From Belnapia mucosa (lineage in GTDB: Bacteria; Pseudomonadota; Alphaproteobacteria; Acetobacterales; Acetobacteraceae), in contig NZ_JAEUXJ010000004.1 in the NCBI RefSeq assembly GCF_016775475.1, positions 124,001 to 188,000 of the forward strand: a DNA stretch of 64,000 nt. The letters are read 5' to 3'. Below are positions 1 to 8,640 of this stretch, one piece after another. Position 1 is the stretch's first letter; each line of letters starts with the position of its first letter. The position numbers and the translations under genes were made by a program. The notes under the pieces are model-generated. The model searched no databases. It was not told the DNA's origin and saw nothing but the letters and a program-made list of their open reading frames with translations.

Positions 1-162
1 CAGCGGCGCGAGCGGCGGCAGCACCTCCGACACATGCAAGGACAGGTCGAGGTGATAGATGATCACCCAGCCGATCAGGAAGAAGCGGAGCCGCGTCAGC
101 GCCGCGTCACGCGGCGCCCCGCCATGCCCGCCCACCTGGTTGCCGCCCTGTGCCGCCTGCAT
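1..162 (-). CDS. Acyltransferase 3 family protein (N-terminal fragment)
   Basis: The reverse strand reads open from an ATG at 162 to the window edge, giving 54 residues of an incomplete protein. After a Gly/Gln-rich leader it has a basic segment (LTRLRFFLIGW) running into a hydrophobic stretch with VIIYHLDL. This matches the first membrane helix and catalytic-His region of acyltransferase 3 membrane O-acyltransferases, which acylate surface polysaccharides or lipids. A second family member lies at 1720-2775 and an O-antigen ligase-like gene is adjacent, which supports an exopolysaccharide role. The family call rests on about 35 residues, so it is provisional. Confidence 0.55.
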   Translation of the reverse strand, partial: MQAAQGGNQVGGHGGAPRDAALTRLRFFLIGWVIIYHLDLSLHVSEVLPPLAPL

Positions 163-329
163 GGGTACCGAACCTCCGCGCGAGAAATATCAAGCCTATC
201 GCTGCCACAGGATGCGTCGCCGGCGCATCCCCCCCGGCGGTCACGCTTTCGGGTAAGGCCCGGGGCGGGCTGCAAGCTGACACAAGCCTGATTGGCGATG
301 CCGCGGGCGACATGGGACAACCGTCGGGC

Positions 330-1715
330 ATGACGAACCTCACCTCGCCGCTCGCCCAGGTCCTGATCGCCCTGCTCGGGGCGGTGGGGATGCTGCTCTT
401 CGCCCTGTGGCAGCCGAATTATCTGCTGCTCTCGCTGCCGCTGCTGGTCGGCACGCTGGGCGCGCTGGCGATGTATCAGTATCCGCCGGCCATGGTGGCG
501 CTGCTGATCGTCACCTATGGCGTCGGGCTAGACATCCAGCTCGATGGCGGCATGCTCTCGGGCAGCGGTGGCGCGACGGCGACGCTGGGCGCGGCGCTGG
601 TGAAGGTGGTGCCCTTCGCGCTCGCCGGGCTGCTGGCCATCCGCTACGGCATCTCCGATGCGGTGAACTGGCCCTTCCTAGCCTATACCATCATCGCCAC
701 ACTCAGCATCGTGATCCTGCCGATCGGCCGCATCGTCAGCAATGCCGAGATGATCCGCAGCTTCGTCGGCTCGACGGCGCCCTTCGTGCTGGCCTTCGCG
801 CTCGCGCCGCGGCGGACCTGGACGCTGATCATCCGCGGCACCGCCTTCGTGCCGCTGATCAGCGCGGGCGTGAGCCTACTGACGACCGTCGCCGGCCTCT
901 ACCCCGCCTTCGACACGCTGGGCCGCTTCCAGGGCATGCATACCGCGCCCTTCCTCGCCGGCTTCTGCAGCACCGCCATCTTCGCCGCCACCACCGAATA
1001 TCTGCGCGGCTTCCGCCTCACCTGGCTCATCATCGGGGCGCTCGACCTCGCGGTGCTGCTGGCGACCCAGGCGCGGGCGCCGCTCGGCGCCGTCATCATT
1101 TTCGTCCTCGCCGTCTTCCTGCTCTCGGACCGCAAGACCTTCCCGCTGAAGCGCAAGGTGGATCTGGCGATGGGCGGCGGCGTGCTGGGGATGCTGGTGC
1201 TCTCGCCGGTGATCGCCTTCGCCTTGCAGCGCTTCATGAACCAGGGCGCCGATACCTCCGGCCGCGACCTGATGTGGCCCTACTTCATCGATGCGATCCA
1301 GGCGCGGCCGCTCTTCGGCTATGGGCTCGGCGCCGGCAAGCTGCTGGTCAATCCAGATGATCCGTTGATCAAGCTGCTCGGTTCGACCGCCGCCCATAAC
1401 GAATATCTCCGCCTCTCGGTCGATGGCGGCATCTTCGGCTGCGCGCTGATCTTCATCTCGCTCATTCTCTGGGTCTGGGTGGGCACGCGGCGGATCGCGC
1501 CCGGGGAGCGGCTGATCCTACGCGCCGGCCTGGTCGGCTGGCTGGTGCATAGCGGCTTCGACAACACGCTGATCGCCACCACCTCGGTCATCATGTTCGT
1601 CTTCTTCGCCGCCGTCCTGGCCCGCGCCCGGGTGGAGGCGAAGATGGTGCCGCAGGCCAGTGCCGAGCGGGGACGCCACCATCACCGACATCGGCGCGCC
1701 GTCGGGGTCGGCTAG
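330..1715 (+). CDS. O-antigen ligase / polysaccharide polymerase-like membrane protein
   Basis: A 461-residue polytopic inner-membrane protein with about ten hydrophobic segments. The Wzy_C/O-antigen ligase signature is in the C-terminal third: GRDLMWPYF near residue 311, then FGYGLGAG, and AHNEYLRLSVDGG with the conserved His near residue 356. Such proteins polymerise or ligate undecaprenyl-linked glycans on the periplasmic side. I chose the ATG at 330 because hydrophobic sequence begins right after it; an in-frame ATG at 312 is possible and neither has a strong ribosome-binding site. The next gene starts 4 nt after the stop, so the two are probably co-transcribed. Polymerase and ligase cannot be separated from sequence. 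Confidence 0.85.
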   Translation: MTNLTSPLAQVLIALLGAVGMLLFALWQPNYLLLSLPLLVGTLGALAMYQYPPAMVALLIVTYGVGLDIQLDGGMLSGSGGATATLGAALVKVVPFALAGLLAIRYGISDAVNWPFLAYTIIATLSIVILPIGRIVSNAEMIRSFVGSTAPFVLAFALAPRRTWTLIIRGTAFVPLISAGVSLLTTVAGLYPAFDTLGRFQGMHTAPFLAGFCSTAIFAATTEYLRGFRLTWLIIGALDLAVLLATQARAPLGAVIIFVLAVFLLSDRKTFPLKRKVDLAMGGGVLGMLVLSPVIAFALQRFMNQGADTSGRDLMWPYFIDAIQARPLFGYGLGAGKLLVNPDDPLIKLLGSTAAHNEYLRLSVDGGIFGCALIFISLILWVWVGTRRIAPGERLILRAGLVGWLVHSGFDNTLIATTSVIMFVFFAAVLARARVEAKMVPQASAERGRHHHRHRRAVGVG

Positions 1716-1719
1716 CCCT

Positions 1720-2775
1720 ATGCCCGATCAAGCTATCGCCGAGGCCGGGCTGGCGCTGCAGCCACCCCGCCCGTCCCGGCCGCGCCGGCTCGACCTCGAC
1801 CGGGCGCGCGGCATCGCCATCCTGCTGGTCGTCTTCGGCCATGTGGTGGCGCAGACCGTGCCGCCCGGCGTCGAGTGGTACGAACCGGTGCGCTACGCCA
1901 TCTACCGTTTCCACATGCCTTTCTTCCTCTATCTCAGCGGTACGGTGGTGGTGCTGTCGGGCGTGCTGGGGAAGCCGGCCAGGCTGGTGGGCCGGCAGCG
2001 GGCGGAACGGCTGCTGCTGCCCTTCTTCGCCATCGGCCTGGTGATCCTCTCGGCCAAGCTGCTGGCGCTGCACTTCGCCCATGTCGACAACCCGCCGGAG
2101 GGGCTGCTGGGCGGGCTGCGCGACCTGTTCTGGACCACCAGCCACAGCCCGGCGACCTCGGTCTGGTACCTCCTCGTCCTTTTCCTCTGCACCATGATGG
2201 GGCTCGGCCTGGCGCGACTCGGCCTGCGCGGGACGGGGCTGGTGGCGCTCGGCCTGCTGCTGCAGCTGCCGGAGGTGCCGGCCATCGCCTATCTCGATCG
2301 CTTCGCCTCCCACTTCCTCTACTTCGCTGCCGGTGTCTGGGTCGCCGAGCGCGAGGGGCGGCTGTTGCCTGTCTTCGAGCGCTGGCAGGGCCTCTGGTGG
2401 CTGATCTTCGCCGCGGCGCTGGCGCTGGCCGAGGCCGACTGGCTCGGCGATTGGGGAATCCTCGGCATGCGGGGCGCGATGGTGCTCTGTGGCCTGCTCT
2501 GCATCCCGGCGCTGCATGGCGCGATGCGGCTGCCGCCGGTCTCGCGCTGGGAATGGCCGCTGGTGCTCGGCCGCTATTCGATGGCGATCTACCTGTTCAA
2601 CACCCTGGCGATCGGCGCAGCCAAGGCGGCGCTGATCCTGGCCGGCATCGGCTGGACCGCGGGCTGGTTCCCGCTGCATGTCACGGTGGCGATGGTGGCG
2701 GGGGTCGCCCTGCCGATGCTGGTGAAGCGGCTGGTATTGCGGCGGATCGCGGTGGTGGACCGCCTGACCGATTGA
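1720..2775 (+). CDS. Acyltransferase 3 family membrane protein
   Basis: A 351-residue membrane protein. After a Pro-rich leader it carries LDLDRARGIAILLVVFGHV at about residues 24-42, the typical first helix of acyltransferase 3 enzymes including the conserved His. About nine further hydrophobic helices follow. These proteins transfer acetyl or other acyl groups to extracytoplasmic glycans. The ATG at 1720 lies just after the preceding TAG; an upstream in-frame start at 1660 would overlap the ligase gene by 56 nt and is less likely. Modification of the exopolysaccharide made here is the natural inference; the substrate is unknown. Confidence 0.85.
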   Translation: MPDQAIAEAGLALQPPRPSRPRRLDLDRARGIAILLVVFGHVVAQTVPPGVEWYEPVRYAIYRFHMPFFLYLSGTVVVLSGVLGKPARLVGRQRAERLLLPFFAIGLVILSAKLLALHFAHVDNPPEGLLGGLRDLFWTTSHSPATSVWYLLVLFLCTMMGLGLARLGLRGTGLVALGLLLQLPEVPAIAYLDRFASHFLYFAAGVWVAEREGRLLPVFERWQGLWWLIFAAALALAEADWLGDWGILGMRGAMVLCGLLCIPALHGAMRLPPVSRWEWPLVLGRYSMAIYLFNTLAIGAAKAALILAGIGWTAGWFPLHVTVAMVAGVALPMLVKRLVLRRIAVVDRLTD

Positions 2776-2840
2776 GCCGCGGCGCGGCGATGACCTCCGA
2801 GGTTATTGGGCGGCGGCCCCGGCAGGGCTAGCCTCCGCCC

Positions 2841-3662
2841 ATGGCCAGCTCCCTTGCCCCCATCGCCCCGGCTCCCGGCACTCCGGTCGGCGCGCTGCTG
2901 CGTGCCTGGCGGCAGCGCCGGCGCCGCAGCCAGCTCGACCTCGCCCTCGATGCGGAGGTGTCCCAGCGGCATCTCTCCTTCGTCGAAAGCGGCCGCGCCG
3001 CGCCGAGCCGCGAGATGGTGCTGCGCCTGGCCGAACAGCTCGAGGTGCCGCTGCGCGAGCGCAACGCGCTGCTGCTCGCGGCCGGCTATGCACCCCGCTA
3101 CGCCGAACGCGGGCTGGAGGATGCCGATATGGGCGCGGCACGCCGGGCGGTGGAGGCGATCCTGCGCGCGCATGCGCCGCATCCGGCGCTGGCAGTGGAC
3201 CGGCATTGGCAGCTGGTGGCGGCGAATGACGCGCTCCGGCCGCTGCTGGCCGGCATCGATGATCCGGGGCTGCTGGCGCCGCCGGTGAATGTTATGCGCC
3301 TGGCGCTGCATCCGCGGGGCCTGGCGCCGCGCATCGCCAATCTCGGCGAATGGCGGGCGCATCTGCTGGAGCGGCTGCGCCGGCAATGCGACGCCAGTGC
3401 CGACCCGGTCCTTGCCGCCTTGCTGGCCGAGTTGGCCGCCTATGACCTGCCAGCGGGGGCGCAGGCGGCCCCATCGCAGCATCCGCCCGGCGGCATCCTA
3501 GTGCCGCTCGAGCTGGAGAGCGCGGCGGGGCAACTCTCGCTGATCTCCACCACGACCGTCTTCGGCTCGCCGGTCGAGGTCACGCTGTCGGAACTGGCGA
3601 TCGAGGCCTTCTACCCGGCCGATGCGGCGACGGCCGAGCGGCTGGCGCAGCTAGCCGCCTAG
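2841..3662 (+). CDS. XRE-family regulator with MmyB-like ligand domain
   Basis: A 273-residue DNA-binding protein. An HTH_3/XRE domain spans about residues 14-75 (ALLRAWRQRRRRSQ, then VSQRHLSFVESGR). It is followed by an MmyB-type domain (VDRHWQLVAANDAL, NVMRLALHPRGLAP, EWRAHLLERLRRQ) with the usual C-terminal STTTVFGSPVEVTLSELAIE strand. Actinobacterial and proteobacterial relatives are standalone repressors or activators whose MmyB domain is thought to bind a small hydrophobic ligand. Its stop overlaps the stop of galE on the other strand within the tetranucleotide ctag. The target is unknown; no neighbouring gene suggests one. Confidence 0.88.
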   Translation: MASSLAPIAPAPGTPVGALLRAWRQRRRRSQLDLALDAEVSQRHLSFVESGRAAPSREMVLRLAEQLEVPLRERNALLLAAGYAPRYAERGLEDADMGAARRAVEAILRAHAPHPALAVDRHWQLVAANDALRPLLAGIDDPGLLAPPVNVMRLALHPRGLAPRIANLGEWRAHLLERLRRQCDASADPVLAALLAELAAYDLPAGAQAAPSQHPPGGILVPLELESAAGQLSLISTTTVFGSPVEVTLSELAIEAFYPADAATAERLAQLAA

Positions 3663-4654
3663 CCCCGATCCCCGAAGCCCTTCGGATGCGCCGCATGCCA
3701 GGCCCAGGCGGTGCGGACGATATCGTCCAGCGCGGCGAAGCGCGGCGCCCAGCCGGTTTCCTCGCGCAGCCGGGCGGAGGAGGCGACCAGCACCGCCGGA
3801 TCGCCGGCCCGGCGCGGGCCGAAGCTATGCGGCACCGGCCGGCCGCCGATCCGCTCCACGCTGTCGATCACCTGCTTCACCGAATAGCCGGTGCCGTTGC
3901 CGATATTGAAGCGGCAGCTCCCCTGCTCCAGCCGATCCAGCACGCGGAGATGCGCATCCGCCAGATCCATCACATGGACATAGTCGCGGATGCAGGTGCC
4001 ATCATCGGTCGGGTAGTCGGTGCCGAAGACCGTCAGCGGCGGCCTTGTGCCGAGCGCGGCGCCGATCGCCAGCGGGATGAGATGCGTCTCCGGCTCATGA
4101 TCCTCGCCGATCGCGCCCGAGGGATCGGCGCCGGCGGCGTTGAAATAGCGCAGCGCGGCGGAGCGGAGCCCATGGACCTGGTCGGCCCAGGCCAGCGCCC
4201 GCTCGACCATCAGCTTGCTCTCGCCATAGGCCGAGACCGGTGCAATCTCCGCTGTTTCATCGATCGGGATGCTCTTCGGGAAGCCGAAGAGCGCGGCGGT
4301 CGAGGAAAGGACGAAGCGGAGGCAGCCGGCCTTCACCGCCGCATCGGCGACGGCGAGGCTGTTGGAGAGGTTCTCCGAGCAGTAGCGCAACGGATCGCGC
4401 ATGGATTCGCCGACCAGCGAGAGGGCGGCGAAGTGGAAGACCGCATCGAACCGCCAGGCGGCGAAGACCTCGCCCAGGCGGCGGCGGTCGCCGATCTCGG
4501 CCACCACCAGCTCGGCCGAGGGCGGCACGGCGGCCCGGTGCCCCTGCCGAAGATCGTCGAGCACGACGACATCGTCGCCGCGCTCGACCAGGGTCTTCAC
4601 GATGTGGCTGCCGACATAGCCGGCGCCACCGGTGACCAGATACCGACCGCCCAT
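3659..4654 (-). CDS. galE: UDP-glucose 4-epimerase
   Basis: A 331-residue extended short-chain dehydrogenase that interconverts UDP-glucose and UDP-galactose, supplying galactose for surface polysaccharide. The NAD-binding motif TGGAGYVGSH is at residues 7-16. The catalytic set follows: SSTAALFG, the active-site YGESK, then ALRYFNAAGADP and DYVHVMDLADAH, all typical of GalE. The ATG at 4654 places the Rossmann motif at the usual distance; the open frame extends 30 codons upstream without family similarity. It begins 10 nt after the tyrosine kinase stop, so the two form an operon. Its stop overlaps convergently with the MmyB-type regulator. Confidence 0.95.
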   Translation of the reverse strand: MGGRYLVTGGAGYVGSHIVKTLVERGDDVVVLDDLRQGHRAAVPPSAELVVAEIGDRRRLGEVFAAWRFDAVFHFAALSLVGESMRDPLRYCSENLSNSLAVADAAVKAGCLRFVLSSTAALFGFPKSIPIDETAEIAPVSAYGESKLMVERALAWADQVHGLRSAALRYFNAAGADPSGAIGEDHEPETHLIPLAIGAALGTRPPLTVFGTDYPTDDGTCIRDYVHVMDLADAHLRVLDRLEQGSCRFNIGNGTGYSVKQVIDSVERIGGRPVPHSFGPRRAGDPAVLVASSARLREETGWAPRFAALDDIVRTAWAWHAAHPKGFGDRG

Positions 4655-4664
4655 CCGCGTCCTC

Positions 4665-6932
4665 TTACTCCCGGAAGTAACCGCCATAGCGCGGATGGTA
4701 GACCTCGGCATCGGCATAGCCAGACCGGCCATGCACCTTGGCATCCACCTGCGTCAGCGCGGCGCCGACCACGCGGGCATGCGCTTCCTCCAGCAGGCCG
4801 AGGGAGTTGCGCACCACCGAGCGCGGTGTGTCACGCCACCTTACGCAGAGGAGTGTGGCATCAGCGAGGCGCGCCACCACCCGCGCATCCGCCATCGCCA
4901 GGGCCGGCGGGGCGTCGAGGATGATGAGGTCGTAGTCGCGCCGCACCCGGTCGAGCAACCCTGCCATCGCCTCCGACATGAAGAGGCCGAGCGAGTGGAT
5001 CTCGGCCGCGCCGGCCGGGATGTAGTCGAGGCTGGAGAGATGGTCGCGGCGGATGATCCGCTCCAGCAGCGCCTGGCCGAGCAGCAGATCGGTGACGCCC
5101 GGGGCGCCTTCGCACCGGAAGACCCGGCCGAGCGCCGGCTGGCGCACGTCGCAGTCGATCAGCAGCACCCGCTCCCCGTTCATCGCCGCCGAACGGGCGA
5201 GCGCGACGGAGGTGGTGGTCTTGCCTTCGCCCGGCCGGGCGGCGGTGATCACCACCACCCGCGGCGGCTCGGTCCCCAGCCAGAGCGCGGCACGGAGCGT
5301 GCGCATGCTCTCGGAGAAGGGGCTGAGCGGCTTGCGGACCACATAGTCCTCGACCTTGTGCCGGCCGAGCAGGCCGCGCTTCAGCATCGGCACCAGCGCC
5401 AGGCAGGGCAGGCCGAGCGCCGCCCGAACCTCCTCGCCCGAGCGGATGGTGCTGTCGGCCTGTTCGAGGAACCAGATCACCAGCAGGCCGAAGAGCACGC
5501 CGAGGATCGTCGCCGCCATCACGAAGAGCGAGACCTTCGGGAAGCTCGGGATCACCGGGACGGTGGAGGCCGAGAGGATGCGCGCATCCGGCTTCTCGAT
5601 CGCGGTCTGCGAGACGGTCTGCTGCGAACGCTCGAGCACCGCGCGGAGCAGGCTGCGGGCCGCCTCCGCGTCACGCTCCAGTGCCGCGACCTGGATCTCG
5701 GCGCCCTGGCTCTGGTTGAGCCGGCCTTCCTGAGTCTTCAGCGCGGATTCCAGGCTGACGACGCGGGCCCGGGCGGCACGCGCCTCGGAGTCCAGCGCCT
5801 GGACCACGCGGCCGGTCTCGCCGCCCACCGCCCGCTCGGTCTCGGCCAGCCGGGACCGCGCGGCGCGGACATCCGGGTGGTTCGGGCCGAGCGTTGCCTG
5901 CAGCCGCTCCAGCTCGCGCCTCGCATCGTCGCGGGCGGCGCGGGAGGCGGTGAGGTTGGAGGCGCCGAGCGCGGTGAGGTCGGCACCGCCGCCGCCGCTC
6001 TTCGCCGCATTCAGCCGTGCTTCCGCCGTCGCCAGCAGGTTGCGGGCCTCGATCAGGTCGGTGTTGATCTTGCTGACCTGCTCGGTGGCCAGGCCGGCGC
6101 TGACGCCGCGCACCAGGCCGGACTGGCTCCGCAGCTCGGCGATCCGGCTCTCGGTCGTCTGCAATTCCTTGCGGAGCTGGGCGACGCGGCCATCGAGCCA
6201 CTCATTCGCCCGCCGCACCGCGTTGAACTTCGCCTCGAGCTGGTCGGAAATATAAAGTTCGGAAGCGAGGTTCGCCGCATCGGTGGCGAGCTGCGGATCC
6301 TCCGAGGTGAACTGCACGGTCAGCACGCGGGAGTTGCGCAGCACGGTGACAAGCATGTGATCGCGCACCGCTTCCGCGGCGGCGGTCTCGGCCTTGTCGT
6401 CGGCCGGCCGCGGCACCGGCGCTTCCGGCGCGATCATGTCGGCCAGGCTCGGCGAGAGCGTGGCGACACGGCGCGCGATCGCGTCGAGCCAGCGGTATTT
6501 CAGAGTCTCGGGCCGCTTCGCCTCGGCCACCCACCAGGCGAATTCCTCACGGTTCGTGAGGTCGAACTGGCGGACGATGCGGCGGGCGACGGGCAGGCTG
6601 CGGATGATGTCGGCCTGGCTGGCCAGCACCGCATCCGTCGTCGTCTCGTCGCGCAGGATGCTCTGCAGCTCCCGCGCCGCGTAGTCCGTCGGCTCGAACA
6701 TCAGTGTCGCCGAGGCGGTATAGCGTGGCGTGAGCTGCTTCGCCGCGATATAGGCTGCTATGGGGAAGAGCAGCGCGCAGAGCACAAGGACGAAGCGCCT
6801 GCGGCGGAGGGCCGCCAGGAGCGCCGTTACCGTCATGCCCTCGGGCTCGATCGGAGCCGCGACGGGCGCCGGGGCGCGGAGTTGCGGCTTGCGGTCGGAG
6901 GGAGGCCGCGATTCTACCGGTCTGTCGAGCAT
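4665..6932 (-). CDS. Polysaccharide biosynthesis tyrosine autokinase (Wzc/ExoP-like)
   Basis: A protein of about 755 residues that regulates chain length and export of exopolysaccharide. Order of domains: a short cytoplasmic leader, a membrane helix followed by the Wzz domain, a long coiled coil/GNVR region, a second helix (VSLFVMAATILGVLFGLLVIW), and a cytoplasmic BY-kinase domain. The kinase has Walker A ARPGEGKTTT near residue 567, Walker A' VLLIDCDVRQP and Walker B LIILDAPPA. The last 18 residues contain four tyrosines, the usual autophosphorylation cluster. I prefer the ATG at 6932, preceded by AAGGAAGA; an in-frame ATG at 7040 would add 36 residues. It is divergent from the Wza-type export gene. 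Confidence 0.92.
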   Translation of the reverse strand: MLDRPVESRPPSDRKPQLRAPAPVAAPIEPEGMTVTALLAALRRRRFVLVLCALLFPIAAYIAAKQLTPRYTASATLMFEPTDYAARELQSILRDETTTDAVLASQADIIRSLPVARRIVRQFDLTNREEFAWWVAEAKRPETLKYRWLDAIARRVATLSPSLADMIAPEAPVPRPADDKAETAAAEAVRDHMLVTVLRNSRVLTVQFTSEDPQLATDAANLASELYISDQLEAKFNAVRRANEWLDGRVAQLRKELQTTESRIAELRSQSGLVRGVSAGLATEQVSKINTDLIEARNLLATAEARLNAAKSGGGGADLTALGASNLTASRAARDDARRELERLQATLGPNHPDVRAARSRLAETERAVGGETGRVVQALDSEARAARARVVSLESALKTQEGRLNQSQGAEIQVAALERDAEAARSLLRAVLERSQQTVSQTAIEKPDARILSASTVPVIPSFPKVSLFVMAATILGVLFGLLVIWFLEQADSTIRSGEEVRAALGLPCLALVPMLKRGLLGRHKVEDYVVRKPLSPFSESMRTLRAALWLGTEPPRVVVITAARPGEGKTTTSVALARSAAMNGERVLLIDCDVRQPALGRVFRCEGAPGVTDLLLGQALLERIIRRDHLSSLDYIPAGAAEIHSLGLFMSEAMAGLLDRVRRDYDLIILDAPPALAMADARVVARLADATLLCVRWRDTPRSVVRNSLGLLEEAHARVVGAALTQVDAKVHGRSGYADAEVYHPRYGGYFRE

Positions 6933-7192
6933 GCGGAATTCGTCTTCCTTCGCGGCAAAGGCTGCGGAGAGCTCCGGCAATACGCGTGCTGCGCGAGGCG
7001 GGTCAATCAACGGGCTGGCGAACAACGCGGGCATGGGCAAACATCAGCGTGATGAACCAGCCGCGCAAGGAAACGCGAATGTGCCAACGGCGCAGTGCAT
7101 GGCAGAGGATGGAATGACGATCGGGGATTGAGGTCAGCGCCTCGCCTGATCGCGTTTGTCCCTGCCCGTCCACGGAAAAGGAAAACCGGACG

Positions 7193-7756
7193 ATGCTTCT
7201 CCGCCGCGTGCTCTGCCTCTCCCTGCTGGCCGGCGTCGCCGCCTGCTCCACGCCTGGCGCCAACCTGCCGCCGCTGCCGGAAGCGACGGCATCGTCGTAC
7301 CGCATCGGACCGGAGGACCAGCTCCGCGTCACCGTCTTCAACGACCCGCGACTGACCGGCGATTTCCGCGTCTCGGATGCCGGCACCATCGCGCTGCCCC
7401 TGATCGGCACCGTACGCGCCGCCGGCCTCAGCACCACCGAGATCGAGCGCGCGGTCGAGCGCGAGATGCGCGAGAAGAACCTGTTCCGCGATCCCTCCGC
7501 CGCCGTGCAGGTGCTGACCTACCGCCCGGTCTTCGTGCTTGGCATGGTGGAACGCGGCGGGCAGTTCCCCTATCAGCCGGGCATGACCGTGCTCAATGCC
7601 GTGGCTGTCGCCGGCGGCTTCAACTACCGCGCCATCCAGGACTACGTCTCGATCACCCGGGTCGGGCCGAACGGCCGGGCGCAGGAATACCGCGCGAAGC
7701 GGGATTCGCTGGTGCAGCCCGGCGACGCCGTCACCGTCTTCGAGCGGCGGTTCTGA
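7193..7756 (+). CDS. Polysaccharide export lipoprotein (Wza/ExoF-like)
   Basis: A 187-residue periplasmic/outer-membrane lipoprotein. The signal peptide ends in the lipobox LAGVAAC (Cys18). The Poly_export domain follows (YRIGPEDQLRVTVFNDPRL, then the Gly/Pro pattern DAGTIALPLIGTVRAAGLS). A SLBB repeat is next (VFVLGMVERGGQFPYQPG). Members form or contact the outer-membrane channel for exopolysaccharide. It is shorter than Wza (about 380 residues) and lacks the C-terminal membrane helix, as is usual for alphaproteobacterial ExoF/OPX proteins. A GGAAAA sequence precedes the start. Its stop overlaps the beginning of mepA, and the divergent neighbour is the partner autokinase. Confidence 0.92.
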   Translation: MLLRRVLCLSLLAGVAACSTPGANLPPLPEATASSYRIGPEDQLRVTVFNDPRLTGDFRVSDAGTIALPLIGTVRAAGLSTTEIERAVEREMREKNLFRDPSAAVQVLTYRPVFVLGMVERGGQFPYQPGMTVLNAVAVAGGFNYRAIQDYVSITRVGPNGRAQEYRAKRDSLVQPGDAVTVFERRF

Positions 7757-8577
7757 GGCGGGGCCTGCTGCTGGCCGGGCTGCTGCTTGCCGCGGGTCCC
7801 GCGGCGGCGCAGCCCGCTTCGGCCTGGGCCGCGGCCAAGATGCCGCTGGCCGGGCCGGCGCATATCATCGGCGGCACCGGGCTCGGCTGCATCGCCGGAG
7901 CGGTGCCGCTGCCGCTGGACGGTCCTGGCTGGCAGGCGGTGCGGGTCTCGCGCAACCGCCACTGGGGCCATCCGGCGCTGATCCGCACCCTCGAACGCCT
8001 GGCCGGCGAGGCGCGGGCGCAGGGCTTCGCCGATCTCTGGATCGGCGATCTCGGCCAGCCGCGCGGCGGGCCGATGCCCTATGGCCATGCCAGCCATCAG
8101 GTGGGGCTGGATGCCGATATCTGGCTCGACCTCTCGCCCAAGCCGCCGCTGCCGCCGGCGGCGCGGGAGACGATCGATGTCGCCTCCCTGGTGCTGCCGG
8201 ATGAGAGCGGGGTGGACCCACGGGTCTGGCGGCCACGCCATGCGGCGCTGATCCGCCTCGTCGCCGAGCAGCCGGGGGTGGACCGCGTACTGGTCAACCA
8301 TGCCATCAAGCGGGAGCTCTGCCGGATCGCGCCCGGGGCGCCCTGGCTGCGGCTGGTGCGGCCCTGGCGCGGCCATGACAGCCATATGCATGTGCGGCTG
8401 CGCTGCCCTGCCGGCCAGGCGGATTGCCGCGACCAGGCGCCGCCCCCGCCCGGGGATGGCTGCGACGCGACCCTCGACTGGTGGCTCACGCCCGAAGCGC
8501 GGCATCCCACGCCGCGTCCGCCCGGCCCCCCTCCCCGCCTGCCGGCGGCCTGCGCCGGGGTCCTCAGCGCACCCTGA
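7753..8577 (+). CDS. mepA: Penicillin-insensitive murein endopeptidase
   Basis: A LAS-family zinc endopeptidase that cleaves D,D (4-3) and L,D (3-3) crosslinks in peptidoglycan. The zinc-site motif GHASHQVGLDAD and the later HDSHMHVRLRC (second His set) are intact, and a signal peptide (GLLLAGLLLAAGPAAAQ) shows periplasmic export. The start is uncertain. No ATG, GTG or TTG lies in frame close before the signal peptide; the frame contains CTG at 7753, overlapping the export gene's TGA (cTGAgg). The first in-frame ATG, at 7840, would remove the signal peptide. A translationally coupled CTG start is my inference. About 274 residues, with a Pro-rich C-terminal tail. Confidence 0.88.
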   Translation: MRRGLLLAGLLLAAGPAAAQPASAWAAAKMPLAGPAHIIGGTGLGCIAGAVPLPLDGPGWQAVRVSRNRHWGHPALIRTLERLAGEARAQGFADLWIGDLGQPRGGPMPYGHASHQVGLDADIWLDLSPKPPLPPAARETIDVASLVLPDESGVDPRVWRPRHAALIRLVAEQPGVDRVLVNHAIKRELCRIAPGAPWLRLVRPWRGHDSHMHVRLRCPAGQADCRDQAPPPPGDGCDATLDWWLTPEARHPTPRPPGPPPRLPAACAGVLSAP

Positions 8578-8640
8578 CTGAAATGAAGCGTTCCTGGCGC
8601 GGATTCACGCTCCGGGACGATGACATCCCTCCGCGATCCG

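Noticed and set aside
4632-7052. 806-codon open frame on the plus strand across the tyrosine kinase gene
   Set aside because: Shadow of the GC-rich kinase on the other strand; the translation is Arg/His/Gly-rich with no family features or ribosome-binding site.
7041-7192. Sigma-54-like TGGCAC…TTGC on the minus strand before the autokinase
   Set aside because: The spacing between the two boxes is 12 nt, not 5, so it cannot be a -24/-12 promoter.
7156-7752. Upstream extension of the mepA frame
   Set aside because: It overlaps the export lipoprotein almost entirely and encodes a low-complexity Arg-rich sequence.
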